Assembly: GCF_014269185.2 (NCBI RefSeq)
Contig: NZ_JABWRZ020000002.1
Coordinates: forward strand, 310,001-374,000
Length of the DNA stretch: 64,000 bases
Origin: Pseudomonas oryzicola
Lineage (GTDB): Bacteria > Pseudomonadota > Gammaproteobacteria > Pseudomonadales > Pseudomonadaceae
Direction: 5' to 3'
In this document: piece after piece, positions 51,072 through 60,289 of the stretch
Position numbering within the stretch: position 1 is the stretch's first letter
Layout: each line of letters begins with the position of its first letter
Notes under the pieces: model-generated
Seen by the model: only the letters and a program-made list of their open reading frames with translations
The model's database searches: none
Told to the model about the DNA's origin: nothing
Made by a program: the position numbers and the translations under genes

Positions 51072-52430
51072 CTATTTGGCCTGGCGCGCCTTCTTCAGCT
51101 TGAAGGCCACCCACAGCGCAGCAATCCACGCTGGAATCAGCATCACCGAAATGCGAATTGGCGGGGTCAGGTACATCACCACCAAAATCAGCACGATGAA
51201 CGCCAGGCACAGGTAGTTGGTCAATGGGTGCCCCCAGCTCTTGTAGAACGGAATGAGCCCGGCTGCCAGCTTGGCCTTGCGGAATTTCAGGTGGGTAATG
51301 CTGATGCTCGCCCAGTTGATCACCAGCGCCGAGACCGCCAGCGCCATCAGCAACCCGAACGCTTCACCCGGCATCAGGTAGTTGATCAGCACACACAGCC
51401 CGGTCGCCAGCGCCGACACGCCCAGCGCGGTCAGTGGCACGCCGCTGCGGCTGACCTTGAGCAACTGCCGCGGCGCGTCGCCCTGGCTGGCCAGGCCGAA
51501 CAGCATGCGGCTGTTGGCATATACACAGCTGTTGTATACCGACAACGCGGCCGTCAACACCACGATGTTGAGGATGCTCGCCACCAGGTCACTGTCCAGT
51601 TCGTGGAAGATCATCACGAACGGGCTGCCGCCCTGCACCACCTTCTGCCACGGGTACAGCGACAGCAGCACCGCCAGGGCACCGATATAGAAAATGAGGA
51701 TGCGGTACACCACCTGGTTGGTGGCCTTGGGGATGCTCTGGCGCGGGTTGTCGGCCTCGGCGGCAGTGATACCCACCAGCTCCAGGCCGCCGAAGGAGAA
51801 CATGATCACTGCCAATGCCATCACCAGGCCTGTGACACCGTTGGGGAAGAAGCCGCCGTACTGCCACAGGTTGGCCACGCTGGCATCCGGGCCGCCATGG
51901 CCACTGGTCAGCAGCCAGGCGCCAAAACCGATCATGCTGACGATGGCCACCACCTTGACCAGGGCGAACCAGAATTCCATCTCGCCGTAGACCTTCACCT
52001 GGGTCAGGTTGATCAGGTTGATCACCACGAAGAAGATCGCTGCCGTGGCCCAGGTGGGGAAGCCCGGCCACCAGTACTGCACGTAGATGCCCACCGCGGT
52101 GAGTTCGGCCATGCCGACCAGCACGTACACCACCCAGTAGTTCCAGCCCGAGACGAAGCCGGCGAACTCGCTCCAGTACTGGTGAGCGAAGTGACTGAAG
52201 CTACCGGCCACCGGCTCTTCCACCACCATTTCGCCGAGTTGGCGCATGATCAGGAAGGCCATCAGGCCGGCAATGGCATAGCCCAGCAGGACGGAGGGGC
52301 CGGCAAGCTGGATGGTTTGGGCGATGCCCAGGAACAAGCCGGTACCGATAGCCCCGCCCAGCGCAATCAGCTGGATATGGCGATTCTTCAGCCCGCGCTG
52401 CAACCGCTCGGGCGTGCTCTGGTCTTGCAT
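51072..52430 (-). CDS. aroP: Amino-acid permease of the AroP type (APC superfamily)
   Basis: The 452-residue protein has about twelve membrane helices and begins MQDQSTPERLQRGLKNRHIQLIALGGAIGTGLFLG, with the GAIGTGLF motif of the amino-acid transporter family. FSFGGLELVGITAAEADNPRQSIPKATNQV is the conserved mid-region. The relationship to AroP/PheP suggests aromatic amino-acid uptake, but substrate cannot be fixed by eye. It stands alone between a REP pair and the AEC transporter. Confidence 0.85.
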   Translation of the reverse strand: MQDQSTPERLQRGLKNRHIQLIALGGAIGTGLFLGIAQTIQLAGPSVLLGYAIAGLMAFLIMRQLGEMVVEEPVAGSFSHFAHQYWSEFAGFVSGWNYWVVYVLVGMAELTAVGIYVQYWWPGFPTWATAAIFFVVINLINLTQVKVYGEMEFWFALVKVVAIVSMIGFGAWLLTSGHGGPDASVANLWQYGGFFPNGVTGLVMALAVIMFSFGGLELVGITAAEADNPRQSIPKATNQVVYRILIFYIGALAVLLSLYPWQKVVQGGSPFVMIFHELDSDLVASILNIVVLTAALSVYNSCVYANSRMLFGLASQGDAPRQLLKVSRSGVPLTALGVSALATGLCVLINYLMPGEAFGLLMALAVSALVINWASISITHLKFRKAKLAAGLIPFYKSWGHPLTNYLCLAFIVLILVVMYLTPPIRISVMLIPAWIAALWVAFKLKKARQAK

Positions 52431-52485
52431 GAAGTGTCCTTTAGCTCAGTGAGGCAGTGTTGTTGTGTTATTTGCAGTGAAGGAT

Positions 52486-53427
52486 CTAGATCCATCCGCC
52501 CCACTGCAAGATGAAAATACCAATGTTGGTGGTAATTGCCGCCATCAGCGTGGTAACGACGATGATTGACGCTGCCAGTTCATGGTTGCCGCTGGCTGCC
52601 CGCGCCATCACGTAGCTGGCTGCTGCGGTCGGGCTACCGATGTACAGGAACAGGATGCCCAGTTCGGCCCCCCGGAAACCACAGAGCCAGGCGCCCAAGG
52701 TACCGACCAGGGGCAGCCAGAGCATCTTCACCAGGCTGGCGTCGATGGCCAACCTGCCGCTGTCGCGCAACGCCGCCAGCGACAGGGTGCCGCCGATGCA
52801 GATCAACGCCAGCGGCAAAGTCATCTGCGCCAGATAGTCGCCCGAAGTCAGCAGCCAGTTGGGCAGCGGCACCTGGCCGTAGGCCATCGGCGTGGCCACC
52901 AGCACGCTGATGATCAACGGGTTGCTGAAGATGCTCTTGCAGATGCTCCACGGGTCGGACTTCAGGTCCGGGCTGTATACCGCCAGCACCACTGCCGACA
53001 GCGAGTTGTACAGCAGGATCACCAGGCCGGCGAGCACCGCCCCCAGGGAAATACCGTAGTCGCCGTACAGGCTGGCGGCCAGGGCCAGGCCGATTACCCC
53101 GTTGTTGCCACGGAATGCGCCTTGGGTGTAGATGCCCCGGTCCGCCTCGGGGCAGCGCCAGATGGCCAGCCCCCAGGCGATGGCGAAGCCGACCAGGGTG
53201 GCGGCGATGAAATACAGCAGGACCCCGGGTTTGACCGCAGCGCCCAGGTCGGCGTGGTAGATGCCGAGGAACAGCAGCGCCGGCATGCATACGTTGAATA
53301 CCAGCTGCGAGGCGACGCGGTTGAAATTGTCATCGATCAGACGGATGCGTTTGAGCAGCACACCCATGAACAGCATGGCGAAGACCGGTGCCGTGATGTT
53401 CAGCGTCTGGATAAGAAGGGCGAGCAT
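52486..53427 (-). CDS. AEC-family transporter (auxin efflux carrier-like)
   Basis: The 313-residue protein has ten predicted membrane helices in two five-helix halves. FNVCMPALLFLGIYHAD and FRGNNGVIGLALAASLYG are typical of the AEC family, whose bacterial members move malate, malonate or amino acids. The substrate is unknown. I start at the ATG at 53427; a TTG two codons upstream is in frame. It lies 55 nt upstream of the aroP-like gene on the same strand. Confidence 0.88.
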   Translation of the reverse strand: MLALLIQTLNITAPVFAMLFMGVLLKRIRLIDDNFNRVASQLVFNVCMPALLFLGIYHADLGAAVKPGVLLYFIAATLVGFAIAWGLAIWRCPEADRGIYTQGAFRGNNGVIGLALAASLYGDYGISLGAVLAGLVILLYNSLSAVVLAVYSPDLKSDPWSICKSIFSNPLIISVLVATPMAYGQVPLPNWLLTSGDYLAQMTLPLALICIGGTLSLAALRDSGRLAIDASLVKMLWLPLVGTLGAWLCGFRGAELGILFLYIGSPTAAASYVMARAASGNHELAASIIVVTTLMAAITTNIGIFILQWGGWI

Positions 53428-53532
53428 GCGCAAGCGATCCTGAAGGAGTTGCCGTTAGGCGGCTAATGATACGCCAACGGCCGGGACTTGCGGGGATCGC
53501 GGGGTAATACAGAGAAATCTCTGTCAGTACCA

Positions 53533-53624
53533 GCCTCTTCGCGGGCTTGCCCGCTCCCACAGGTATTCCACAAGCCCAAGACCTGTGCAGTACCTGTGGG
53601 AGCGGGCGAGCCCGCGAAAGGGCC
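53533..53624. repeat. Inverted REP pair between the AEC transporter and roxR
   Basis: CCTCTTCGCGGGCTTGCCCG (near 53534) plus CTCCCACAGGT is matched by ACCTGTGGGAGCGGGCGAGC plus CCGCGAAAGG in inverse orientation at 53592-53622. Small differences (TTGC versus GAGC in the loop, CCTCTT versus AAAGGG) distinguish the two copies. Confidence 0.85.
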
Positions 53625-53643
53625 GGTACAAGCCCGGCAGGAA

Positions 53644-54207
53644 TCAGCGCCGCACCGGGCGCTTCTGCAGCTTGCGCTGCAAGGTCCGGCGGTGCATGCC
53701 GAGCGCCCGCGCAGTGGCCGAGATATTGCCCTCGTGCTCGTTCAGCACGCGCTGGATGTGCTCCCACTGCAGGCGGTCGACCGACATCGGGTTTTCCGGC
53801 ACCAGGGTATCCAGGTCGGTGTGTTCCGACAGCAGCGCCGCCAGCACGTCATCGGCATCGGCCGGTTTGCACAGGTAGTTGCAGGCACCACGCTTGACCG
53901 CCTCCACGGCGGTGGCAATGCTCGAGTAGCCGGTCAGGATCACCACGCGCATTTCCGGGTCCAGCTCCAGCAGCTTGGGCAGCAGCACCAGGCCGGAATC
54001 GCCGTCCATCTTGAGGTCCAGCGTGGCGTAGTCCGGCAGGTCCTGCTGGGCCAGCAGCAACCCTTCCTCGGCCGAGCTGGCGGTGCTCACGCGGAACCCA
54101 CGGCGGCTCATGGCTCGGGCCATGACTCGGGTGAAGGTGGCATCGTCATCCACCAGCAGCAGGTGCGGAAGCTCTTCGCTTTCGACCTGGTTTTCTTCGC
54201 TCATCAT
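53644..54207 (-). CDS. roxR: RoxR, redox response regulator (RegA/PrrA family)
   Basis: RoxR is the DNA-binding partner of RoxS and adjusts respiratory oxidase genes to redox state. The 187-residue protein has a receiver domain with acidic pocket LVDDDATF, phosphoacceptor Asp64 in LDLKMDGDSG, and conserved Thr and Lys in VILTGYSSI and YLCKPADADD. A short Fis-like helix-turn-helix follows (VLNEHEGNISATARALGMHRRTLQRKLQK). It overlaps the roxS stop by 4 nt. Confidence 0.94.
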   Translation of the reverse strand: MMSEENQVESEELPHLLLVDDDATFTRVMARAMSRRGFRVSTASSAEEGLLLAQQDLPDYATLDLKMDGDSGLVLLPKLLELDPEMRVVILTGYSSIATAVEAVKRGACNYLCKPADADDVLAALLSEHTDLDTLVPENPMSVDRLQWEHIQRVLNEHEGNISATARALGMHRRTLQRKLQKRPVRR

Positions 54208-55460
54208 TCATCTCCTCGCTTGCCATGGGGCAGGCGCAGTTCGGTCAGGGTGCCACCCTGTTCATGACTATAGAGTTTCACCGAACCGCCCGCACGGGTC
54301 ACGCTGGCCTTGCTCAAGAACAGGCCCAGGCCGAAGCCTTTGCCTTTGGTGGTAATGAAGGGCTTGCCGATGGCTTCGGCAATGGCTGGCGGCACGCCGG
54401 GGCCATGGTCGCGGATACTGATGACGATGTCATGGGCATCCCAGTCCAGGCGCACTTCAAGGTCATCGGGGCAGGCATCGGCAGCATTGTTCAACAGGTT
54501 CAGCAGCGCCTGGGTCAGGTCGGGTGGCGGGGTCAGGCGCGGTACCTGGCCGTCGCGCAGCCGCTGGAAGCGGTAGCTGGCCTCCGGACGCATCAGGTGC
54601 CAGCGGTTGAGCGCTTCGTCGAGCCAGGCGGTCACGTCCTGCTCCACCACCGCCAGGCGACGGTTGGCTTCGGCGGCGCGCACCAGCTGTTGCAGGGTTT
54701 CCTTGCACAGCTTCACCTGGTCCTGAAGGATCTGCAGGTCTTCCTGCAGCAGCGGGTCGGCGTGGTCCTGGCGCATTTCGTTGAGCAACACGCTCATGGT
54801 CGCCAACGGCGTACCCAGCTCGTGGGCTGCGCCGGCAGCCTGGGTGGCCACGGCCAGCAACTGCTCGTCGCGCAGGCTTTCTTCGCGCCGCTCGGAGCGC
54901 AACTGCTCCTGGCGGCGCAGCTCTTCGGCCATGCGTGCGGCAAAGAAGGTGATGACTGCGGCGGCCAGGGCAATGCTCAGCCACATGCCATAGACCTGCA
55001 TCTTGTCCCGCGCCATCGGCAAGCCTTCGAGCGGGTAGAACTGCACCAGCAGCAGGCTGTAGGCCGTCAGCGCGATGCCGGAAAGAATCAGCGAATACAA
55101 CCACGGCAAGGTCACCGCAGCAATCGCCAGCGGCACCAGGTAATACGAGACGAACGGGTTGGTCGAACCGCCGGAGTAGTACAGCAAGGCACTGTGGATC
55201 AGCAGGTCACAGGCCAGTTGCAGGGCGTATTCCAGCTCGGTGACCGGCAACGACAGGCGCAGGCGCAGGGCCGTGAAAGCACACAGCAGCGAAGACAAGG
55301 CCAAGGTGCCAGCCAGCGACAGCCAGGGCAGCGGCAGCAGTTCGGTCCAGTAGGCGACACCCACGGAACCGGCCTGGGCAGCCAGGACCAGGACCCGAAT
55401 GACGGTCAGGCGCCAGAGGTTCTGGCGGGTAGCGGACAGCGGTTGTACGGCGGCGAGCAT
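54204..55460 (-). CDS. roxS: RoxS, redox-sensing histidine kinase (RegB/PrrB family)
   Basis: RoxS senses the redox state of the respiratory chain and phosphorylates RoxR. The 418-residue protein has six membrane helices (about residues 20-185), the quinone-binding GGSTNPF motif, the phosphorylated His213 in GAAHELGTPLATM, a cysteine in the KLCKETL segment where RegB carries its redox cysteine, and the ATPase boxes NNAADACPDDL, DHGPGVP and GKGFGLGLFLS. The ATG at 55460 has AGGAG 6 nt upstream. It is divergent from the SIMPL-domain gene. Confidence 0.94.
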   Translation of the reverse strand: MLAAVQPLSATRQNLWRLTVIRVLVLAAQAGSVGVAYWTELLPLPWLSLAGTLALSSLLCAFTALRLRLSLPVTELEYALQLACDLLIHSALLYYSGGSTNPFVSYYLVPLAIAAVTLPWLYSLILSGIALTAYSLLLVQFYPLEGLPMARDKMQVYGMWLSIALAAAVITFFAARMAEELRRQEQLRSERREESLRDEQLLAVATQAAGAAHELGTPLATMSVLLNEMRQDHADPLLQEDLQILQDQVKLCKETLQQLVRAAEANRRLAVVEQDVTAWLDEALNRWHLMRPEASYRFQRLRDGQVPRLTPPPDLTQALLNLLNNAADACPDDLEVRLDWDAHDIVISIRDHGPGVPPAIAEAIGKPFITTKGKGFGLGLFLSKASVTRAGGSVKLYSHEQGGTLTELRLPHGKRGDE

Positions 55461-55663
55461 GAGCTCTCCTGATGAGTGCTCCAGAAAATCGGCTGGAGTA
55501 TACCGAAGCCTGGCGCCCCGCTGCAGTGATGCGGCAAAGCGCCACACTTTGTCACAAGTCCATGATGGCACTTTTGAACCCACTACACTGTTGCCGGTCT
55601 GATGGCCCATGCGTGGAATGGATGGCCAAAGCCCACGCCTTTTATTGCCAAGGAGTATCCCAC

Positions 55664-56380
55664 ATGCAAAACCCTCGTCGCGGCGCCGCGCTGATCCTGT
55701 CCTGCGGCCTGCTTGCCAGCTTGCCGGCGCTGGCTGCCGATGAACCGCGCTACAACCAGGTATCGCTACGTGCTGAAGTCAGCAAGGAAGTAGCGCGCGA
55801 CCTGATGGTGGTGACCCTCTACAGCGAAGCGCAGAACACCGACCCGGGCAAGCTCGCCCAGCAGATCACCGAAACCATGAACAAGGCCGTCAAGCAGGCG
55901 CGCCAGGTCAAGGACGTGAAGATCAGCCAGGGCAGCCGCAACAGCTACCCGGTGTATGACAGCAAGGGCCAGAAGATCACCGGCTGGCGCGAGCGCGCCG
56001 AACTGCGCCTGGAAAGCGCCAACTTCCCGGCCCTGTCGCAACTGACCGCCGACTTGCTGCAAGAGCTGAAAATGGGTGGCATGGACTTCTCCATCGCTCC
56101 GGCCACGCGCAAGGCCAGTGAGGATGCGCTGCTCAAGGATGCGGTGGACGCCTTCAAGGCACGCGCGCAGCTGGCCACCGAGGCGCTGGGCGGCAAAGGC
56201 TACAAGGTGGTCAGCCTGAACCTCAACAGCAGCGGTTATCCACGCCCCTACATGCGCAGCGCGCCGATGCCGATGAAGGCAATGGCAGCCGATGAAGCGG
56301 CGCTGGCACCGGATATCGAGGCTGGTACCAGCGAAGTCAGCATGAATGCCGATGGCCTGATCGAAGTGCAAATGCCTTGA
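55664..56380 (+). CDS. SIMPL-domain (DUF541) periplasmic protein
   Basis: The 238-residue precursor has a signal peptide ending LPALA-ADE and a SIMPL domain (VARDLMVVTLYSEAQNTDPGKLAQQITETMNKAVKQARQVKDVKISQGSRNSYPVY, then GWRERAELRLESANFPALSQL). Members, such as YggE, have been linked to oxidative stress, but the role is not defined. AAGGAG lies 9 nt before the ATG. It is transcribed away from roxS and is followed by a single REP unit. Confidence 0.87.
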   Translation: MQNPRRGAALILSCGLLASLPALAADEPRYNQVSLRAEVSKEVARDLMVVTLYSEAQNTDPGKLAQQITETMNKAVKQARQVKDVKISQGSRNSYPVYDSKGQKITGWRERAELRLESANFPALSQLTADLLQELKMGGMDFSIAPATRKASEDALLKDAVDAFKARAQLATEALGGKGYKVVSLNLNSSGYPRPYMRSAPMPMKAMAADEAALAPDIEAGTSEVSMNADGLIEVQMP

Positions 56381-56390
56381 TCCAAGCAAT

Positions 56391-56413
56391 GGGAGCGGGC
56401 GAGCCCGCTCTCT
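56391..56413. repeat. Single REP unit after the SIMPL gene
   Basis: GGGAGCGGGCGAGCCCGCTCTC contains GAGCGGGC, loop GA, GCCCGCTC as a perfect 8-bp hairpin. Unlike other REPs in the window it has no inverted partner. Confidence 0.7.
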
Positions 56414-56568
56414 GAGATCGCGTCAACTTCAAGCTTTTCAGAACACTCCTACGCACCATTCAGGTGCTTCCTACAGCTTCCCTCGCCCCGAAATATCCCG
56501 CAAAAAGCCATCATTCTGCCCGCGCAAACGTTCAACTTCCCGAAAAGTTACACCAATGCGACATCCAT

Positions 56569-56580
56569 GTACGGTCGTAC
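56569..56580. promoter_or_regulatory. Short inverted repeat in the control region of the first dppA-like gene
   Basis: GTACG, centre GT, CGTAC is a perfect inverted repeat about 120 nt upstream of the ATG. The gap 56381-56699 (319 nt) contains one REP unit and this repeat and no gene I can support. The repeat could be an operator, but its factor is unknown. Confidence 0.35.
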
Positions 56581-56699
56581 CACTTTTCTGGCGCCAACTA
56601 TCCTTCTGCGTATTGCATTGGGTACAGCCCCTGCATAAGTATCCGCAGGTCGGCTCACGAGGCCACCTCAAATCGAAAAATGACAACAATGAGGCCACC

Positions 56700-58325
56700 A
56701 TGCTCAAACACGCAGTCATTCCGTTCCTGCTAGGCGCAGGCTTGCTCTCCGGCGCACCGTCGGCCCTCGCCGCGTCCAACCTGGTGTTCTGCTCCGAAGG
56801 CAGCCCGGCCGGCTTCGACCCGGGGCAATACACCACGGGGACCGATTTCGACGCCTCGGCCGAGACCGTGTTCAACCGCCTGACCCAGTTCGAACGCGGC
56901 GGCACCGCCGTGATCCCGGGCCTGGCGACCAAGTGGGAAGTGTCCGACGACGGCAAGACCTATACCTTCCACCTGCGCGAAGGGGTCAAGTTCCACACCA
57001 CCGACTACTTCAAGCCCACCCGCGCATTCAACGCCGACGACGTGCTGTTCACCTTCAACCGCATGCTCGACAAGGACCACCCGTTCCGCAAGGCCTACCC
57101 CACCGAGTTCCCCTACTTCACCGACATGGGCATGGACAAGAACATCGCCAAGCTGGAGAAGCTTGACGAACACACGGTGAGGTTCACCCTCAACGAGGTC
57201 GACGCCGCATTCATCCAGAACCTGGCCATGAGCTTTGCCTCGATCCAGTCCGCCGAATATGCCGACCAGTTGCTCAAGGACGGCAAGGCTGCCGATATCA
57301 ACCAGAAGCCGATCGGCACCGGTCCGTTCGTGTTCAGCAAGTACCAGAAGGACGCGCAGATCCGCTTCAAGGGCAACAAGGACTACTGGCAACCTGATGA
57401 CGTGAAGATCGACAACCTGATCTTCGCCATCACTACCGACGCCTCGGTGCGCATGCAGAAGCTGAAGAAGAACGAGTGCCAGGTCACCCTGTTCCCGCGC
57501 CCCGCCGACATCCAGCCGCTGAAACAGGACCCCAAGCTGCAGATGCCTGACCAGGCCGGCTTCAACCTTGGCTACATCGCCTACAACGTGATGGACAAGG
57601 TCAAGGGCAGCAACGAAGCCAACCCGCTGGCCCAGCTGAAAGTCCGCCAGGCGCTGGACATGGCCGTGGACAAGAAGAAGATCATCGAGTCGGTCTACCA
57701 GGGCGCCGGCCAACTGGCGGTCAACGCCATGCCCCCGACCCAGTGGTCCTATGACGACAGCATCAAGGACGCGCCATTCGACCCTGAAAAAGCCAAGCAA
57801 CTGCTCAAGGAAGCCGGCATCAAGGAAGGCACCGAAATCACCCTGTGGGCGATGCCCGTGCAACGCCCGTACAACCCCAATGCCAAGCTGATGGCCGAGA
57901 TGCTGCAATCCGACTGGGCCAAGGTCGGCATCAAGGCCAAGATCGTCAGCTATGAATGGGGCGAGTACATCAAGCGCTCCAAAGGCGGCGAACAAGGCGC
58001 CATGCTGATCGGCTGGAGCGGCGACAATGGTGACCCGGACAACTGGCTGGGTACCCTGTACGGCTGCGATGCCATGAACGGCAACAACTTCTCCAAGTGG
58101 TGCTACAAGCCCTACGACGACCTGATCAAGCAGGCCAAGGCGACTTCCGACCAGGCCAAGCGCACCGAGCTGTACAAGCAGGCACAGCACATCCTCAAGG
58201 AGCAGGTGCCGATCACCCCGATCGCTCACTCCACCGTGTACCAGCCCATGAGCGCCAAAGTGAAGGACTTCAAGATCAGCCCGTTCGGCCTGAACTCCTT
58301 CTACGGCGTCAGCGTGGACAAATAG
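56700..58325 (+). CDS. Dipeptide ABC transporter substrate-binding protein, first copy
   Basis: The 541-residue precursor has a signal peptide ending APSALA and is an SBP family 5 protein. It begins NLVFCSEGSPAGFDPGQYTTGTDFDASAETVFNRL and has the family signature FNADDVLFTFNRMLDKDHPF. Similarity to DppA suggests periplasmic capture of dipeptides for the DppBCDF permease encoded further on. It is very similar to the second copy and less so to the third. GAGG lies 5 nt before the ATG. A hairpin follows its stop codon. Confidence 0.93.
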   Translation: MLKHAVIPFLLGAGLLSGAPSALAASNLVFCSEGSPAGFDPGQYTTGTDFDASAETVFNRLTQFERGGTAVIPGLATKWEVSDDGKTYTFHLREGVKFHTTDYFKPTRAFNADDVLFTFNRMLDKDHPFRKAYPTEFPYFTDMGMDKNIAKLEKLDEHTVRFTLNEVDAAFIQNLAMSFASIQSAEYADQLLKDGKAADINQKPIGTGPFVFSKYQKDAQIRFKGNKDYWQPDDVKIDNLIFAITTDASVRMQKLKKNECQVTLFPRPADIQPLKQDPKLQMPDQAGFNLGYIAYNVMDKVKGSNEANPLAQLKVRQALDMAVDKKKIIESVYQGAGQLAVNAMPPTQWSYDDSIKDAPFDPEKAKQLLKEAGIKEGTEITLWAMPVQRPYNPNAKLMAEMLQSDWAKVGIKAKIVSYEWGEYIKRSKGGEQGAMLIGWSGDNGDPDNWLGTLYGCDAMNGNNFSKWCYKPYDDLIKQAKATSDQAKRTELYKQAQHILKEQVPITPIAHSTVYQPMSAKVKDFKISPFGLNSFYGVSVDK

Positions 58326-58334
58326 GCTAGCTCC

Positions 58335-58358
58335 GGCACCCGCTGAACCGCGGGTGCC
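58335..58358. terminator. Hairpin after the first dppA-like gene
   Basis: GGCACCCGC, loop TGAACC, GCGGGTGCC forms a 9-bp perfect stem 9 nt after the stop. Without a strong T-run it may raise message stability of the binding-protein gene or attenuate read-through. Confidence 0.6.
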
Positions 58359-58472
58359 CTGTCAACCTTGCCACCCCCTTCATGTCGCCCCGCCGCTATC
58401 CATGCGGGGGCGGCGCGCTGTTGCCGCCATTTTTGCAGGCGGCGACACAAACAGACGTAAAAGGACTTTTTC

Positions 58473-60065
58473 ATGCGCTACACCCCCCGCCTTTACGCCC
58501 TGCTGGCCCTTGGCCTGGTCAGCCAATCCCCGGCCGTGCTGGCCAACAACCTGGTGTTCTGCTCCGAAGGCAGCCCCGCCGGCTTCGACACCGCGCAATA
58601 CACCAGTGCCACTGACAACGACGCCGCCGAACCCATCTACAACCGGCTGGTCGAGTTCGAGCGCGGTGGCACCGCCGTGCAGCCTGCGCTGGCGACCCGC
58701 TGGGAGGTATCCGACGATGGCCTGCGCTACACCTTCCAGCTGCGCGAGGGGGTGAAGTTCCACAGCAACAAGGCCTTTACACCCAGCCGCGACTTCAATG
58801 CCGACGACGTGCTGTTCACCTTCAACCGCATGCTCGACAAGGGCCACCCGTTCCGCCAGGCCTACCCCACCGAGTTCCCCTATTTCGTCAGCATGGGCCT
58901 GGACAAGAACATCGCCCGTGTCGAGAAAACCGGCCCCATGACCGTGGTGTTCACCTTGAACGCGGTCGATGCCGCCTTCATCCAGAACCTGGCCATGAGC
59001 TTCGCCTCCATTCTCTCGGCCGAATACGCCGGGCAGTTGCTGGCCAGCGGGCGCGCCAGCGACATCAACCAGCAACCGATCGGCACCGGGCCGTTCGTGT
59101 TCCAGCGCTACCAGAAGGATTCGCAGATTCGTTACAAGGGCAACCAGGCTTACTGGGCACCGCATGAGGTGAAGATCGACAACCTGGTGTTCTCGATCAA
59201 CACCGACCCTTCGGTGCGCATCCAGAAGCTGCGCCGCAACGAATGCCAGGTCACCCTGCACCCGCGCCCGGCTGACCTGCCGGCGCTCAAGGCCGACAGC
59301 AAGCTGCAGGTGCTGCAACAGCCTGGCTTCAACCTCGGCTATATCGCCTACAACACTCAGCACCCACCGTTCGACCGGTTGGAAGTGCGCCAGGCAATGG
59401 ATATGGCAGTGAACAAGCAGGCGATCATCCAGGCTGTGTATCAGGATTCCGGCCAGCTGGCAGTCAACGCCATGCCGCCGACCCAGTGGTCCTATGACGA
59501 CAGCATCAAGGACGCACCCTTCGATCCGGAAAAGGCCAAACAGCTACTGCAGCAGGCCGGAGTCAAGCCGGGCACCGAGATCACCCTGTGGGCCATGCCG
59601 GTGCAGCGCCCGTACAACCCAAACGCCAAGCTGATGGCGGAAATGCTCCAGGCCGACTGGAGCAAGCTCGGCTTCAAGGTGCGCATTGTCAGCTATGAAT
59701 GGGGCGAGTACCTCAAGCGCATGAAAAGCGGCGAGCACGATATTGCCCTGATCGGCTGGACCGGGGACAACGGTGACCCGGACAACTGGCTGGGCACCCT
59801 CTACAACTGCGATGCCATCGGCAGCAACAACTACTCGCTGTGGTGCGATCCGCAGTACGACAGCCTGGTCAAGCAGGCCAAGCAGGTCACCGACCGCGCG
59901 CAGCGCACCGCCCTGTACCAGCAGGCCCAGCAGCGGCTCAAGCAACAGGTGCCGATTACCCCGGTGGCACATTCAACGGTCAACCAACCGCTGAGCATCA
60001 AGGTTTCCGAATTCAAGGTCAGCCCTTTCGGGCGCAACGATTTTTCCGGTGTGAGTGTTGATTGA
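58473..60065 (+). CDS. Dipeptide ABC transporter substrate-binding protein, second copy
   Basis: The 530-residue precursor has a signal peptide ending SPAVLA and the same SBP family 5 fold. Long stretches agree with the first copy, such as NLVFCSEGSPAGFD, NADDVLFTFNRMLDK, DAAFIQNLAMSFASI and AVNAMPPTQWSYDDSIKDAP. Loop differences (residues about 40-60 and 90-110) suggest different peptide preference. AAAAGGAC lies upstream of the ATG. A REP pair follows before the porin gene. Confidence 0.93.
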   Translation: MRYTPRLYALLALGLVSQSPAVLANNLVFCSEGSPAGFDTAQYTSATDNDAAEPIYNRLVEFERGGTAVQPALATRWEVSDDGLRYTFQLREGVKFHSNKAFTPSRDFNADDVLFTFNRMLDKGHPFRQAYPTEFPYFVSMGLDKNIARVEKTGPMTVVFTLNAVDAAFIQNLAMSFASILSAEYAGQLLASGRASDINQQPIGTGPFVFQRYQKDSQIRYKGNQAYWAPHEVKIDNLVFSINTDPSVRIQKLRRNECQVTLHPRPADLPALKADSKLQVLQQPGFNLGYIAYNTQHPPFDRLEVRQAMDMAVNKQAIIQAVYQDSGQLAVNAMPPTQWSYDDSIKDAPFDPEKAKQLLQQAGVKPGTEITLWAMPVQRPYNPNAKLMAEMLQADWSKLGFKVRIVSYEWGEYLKRMKSGEHDIALIGWTGDNGDPDNWLGTLYNCDAIGSNNYSLWCDPQYDSLVKQAKQVTDRAQRTALYQQAQQRLKQQVPITPVAHSTVNQPLSIKVSEFKVSPFGRNDFSGVSVD

Positions 60066-60078
60066 GCATTAGCCGGTA

Positions 60079-60167
60079 CCGGCCTCTTCGCGGGTAAACC
60101 CGCTCCCACAGGGTTCTCCTCAGGTTCACGAAACCTGTGGGAGCGGGCGCGCCCGCGAAGAGGCCGG
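60079..60167. repeat. Inverted REP pair between the second dppA-like gene and the OprD porin
   Basis: The 60079-60112 arm (CCGGCCTCTTCGCGGG, then TAAACCCGCTCCCACAGG) is inverted at 60134-60167; outer 11-16 bases match exactly and only the small loop differs (TAAA versus GCGC). Such a large pair inside a transport operon would affect message decay or termination. Confidence 0.88.
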
Positions 60168-60289
60168 CACAGCCAACACAACGCCCCGATTCAGCCCGGT
60201 GACCCCGGGCAACCCTGGCAACACCGCAGCAAGAGCCCCGGCCCACAAGGCCAGGGAATAACTAGAAGAACAGAAAGGGAGCTTTAACC

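Noticed and set aside
56381..56699. Sigma-54 type promoter ahead of the first dppA-like gene
   Set aside because: A TGGCGC followed by a GC pair exists, but the GG to GC spacing is not the required 10 nt.
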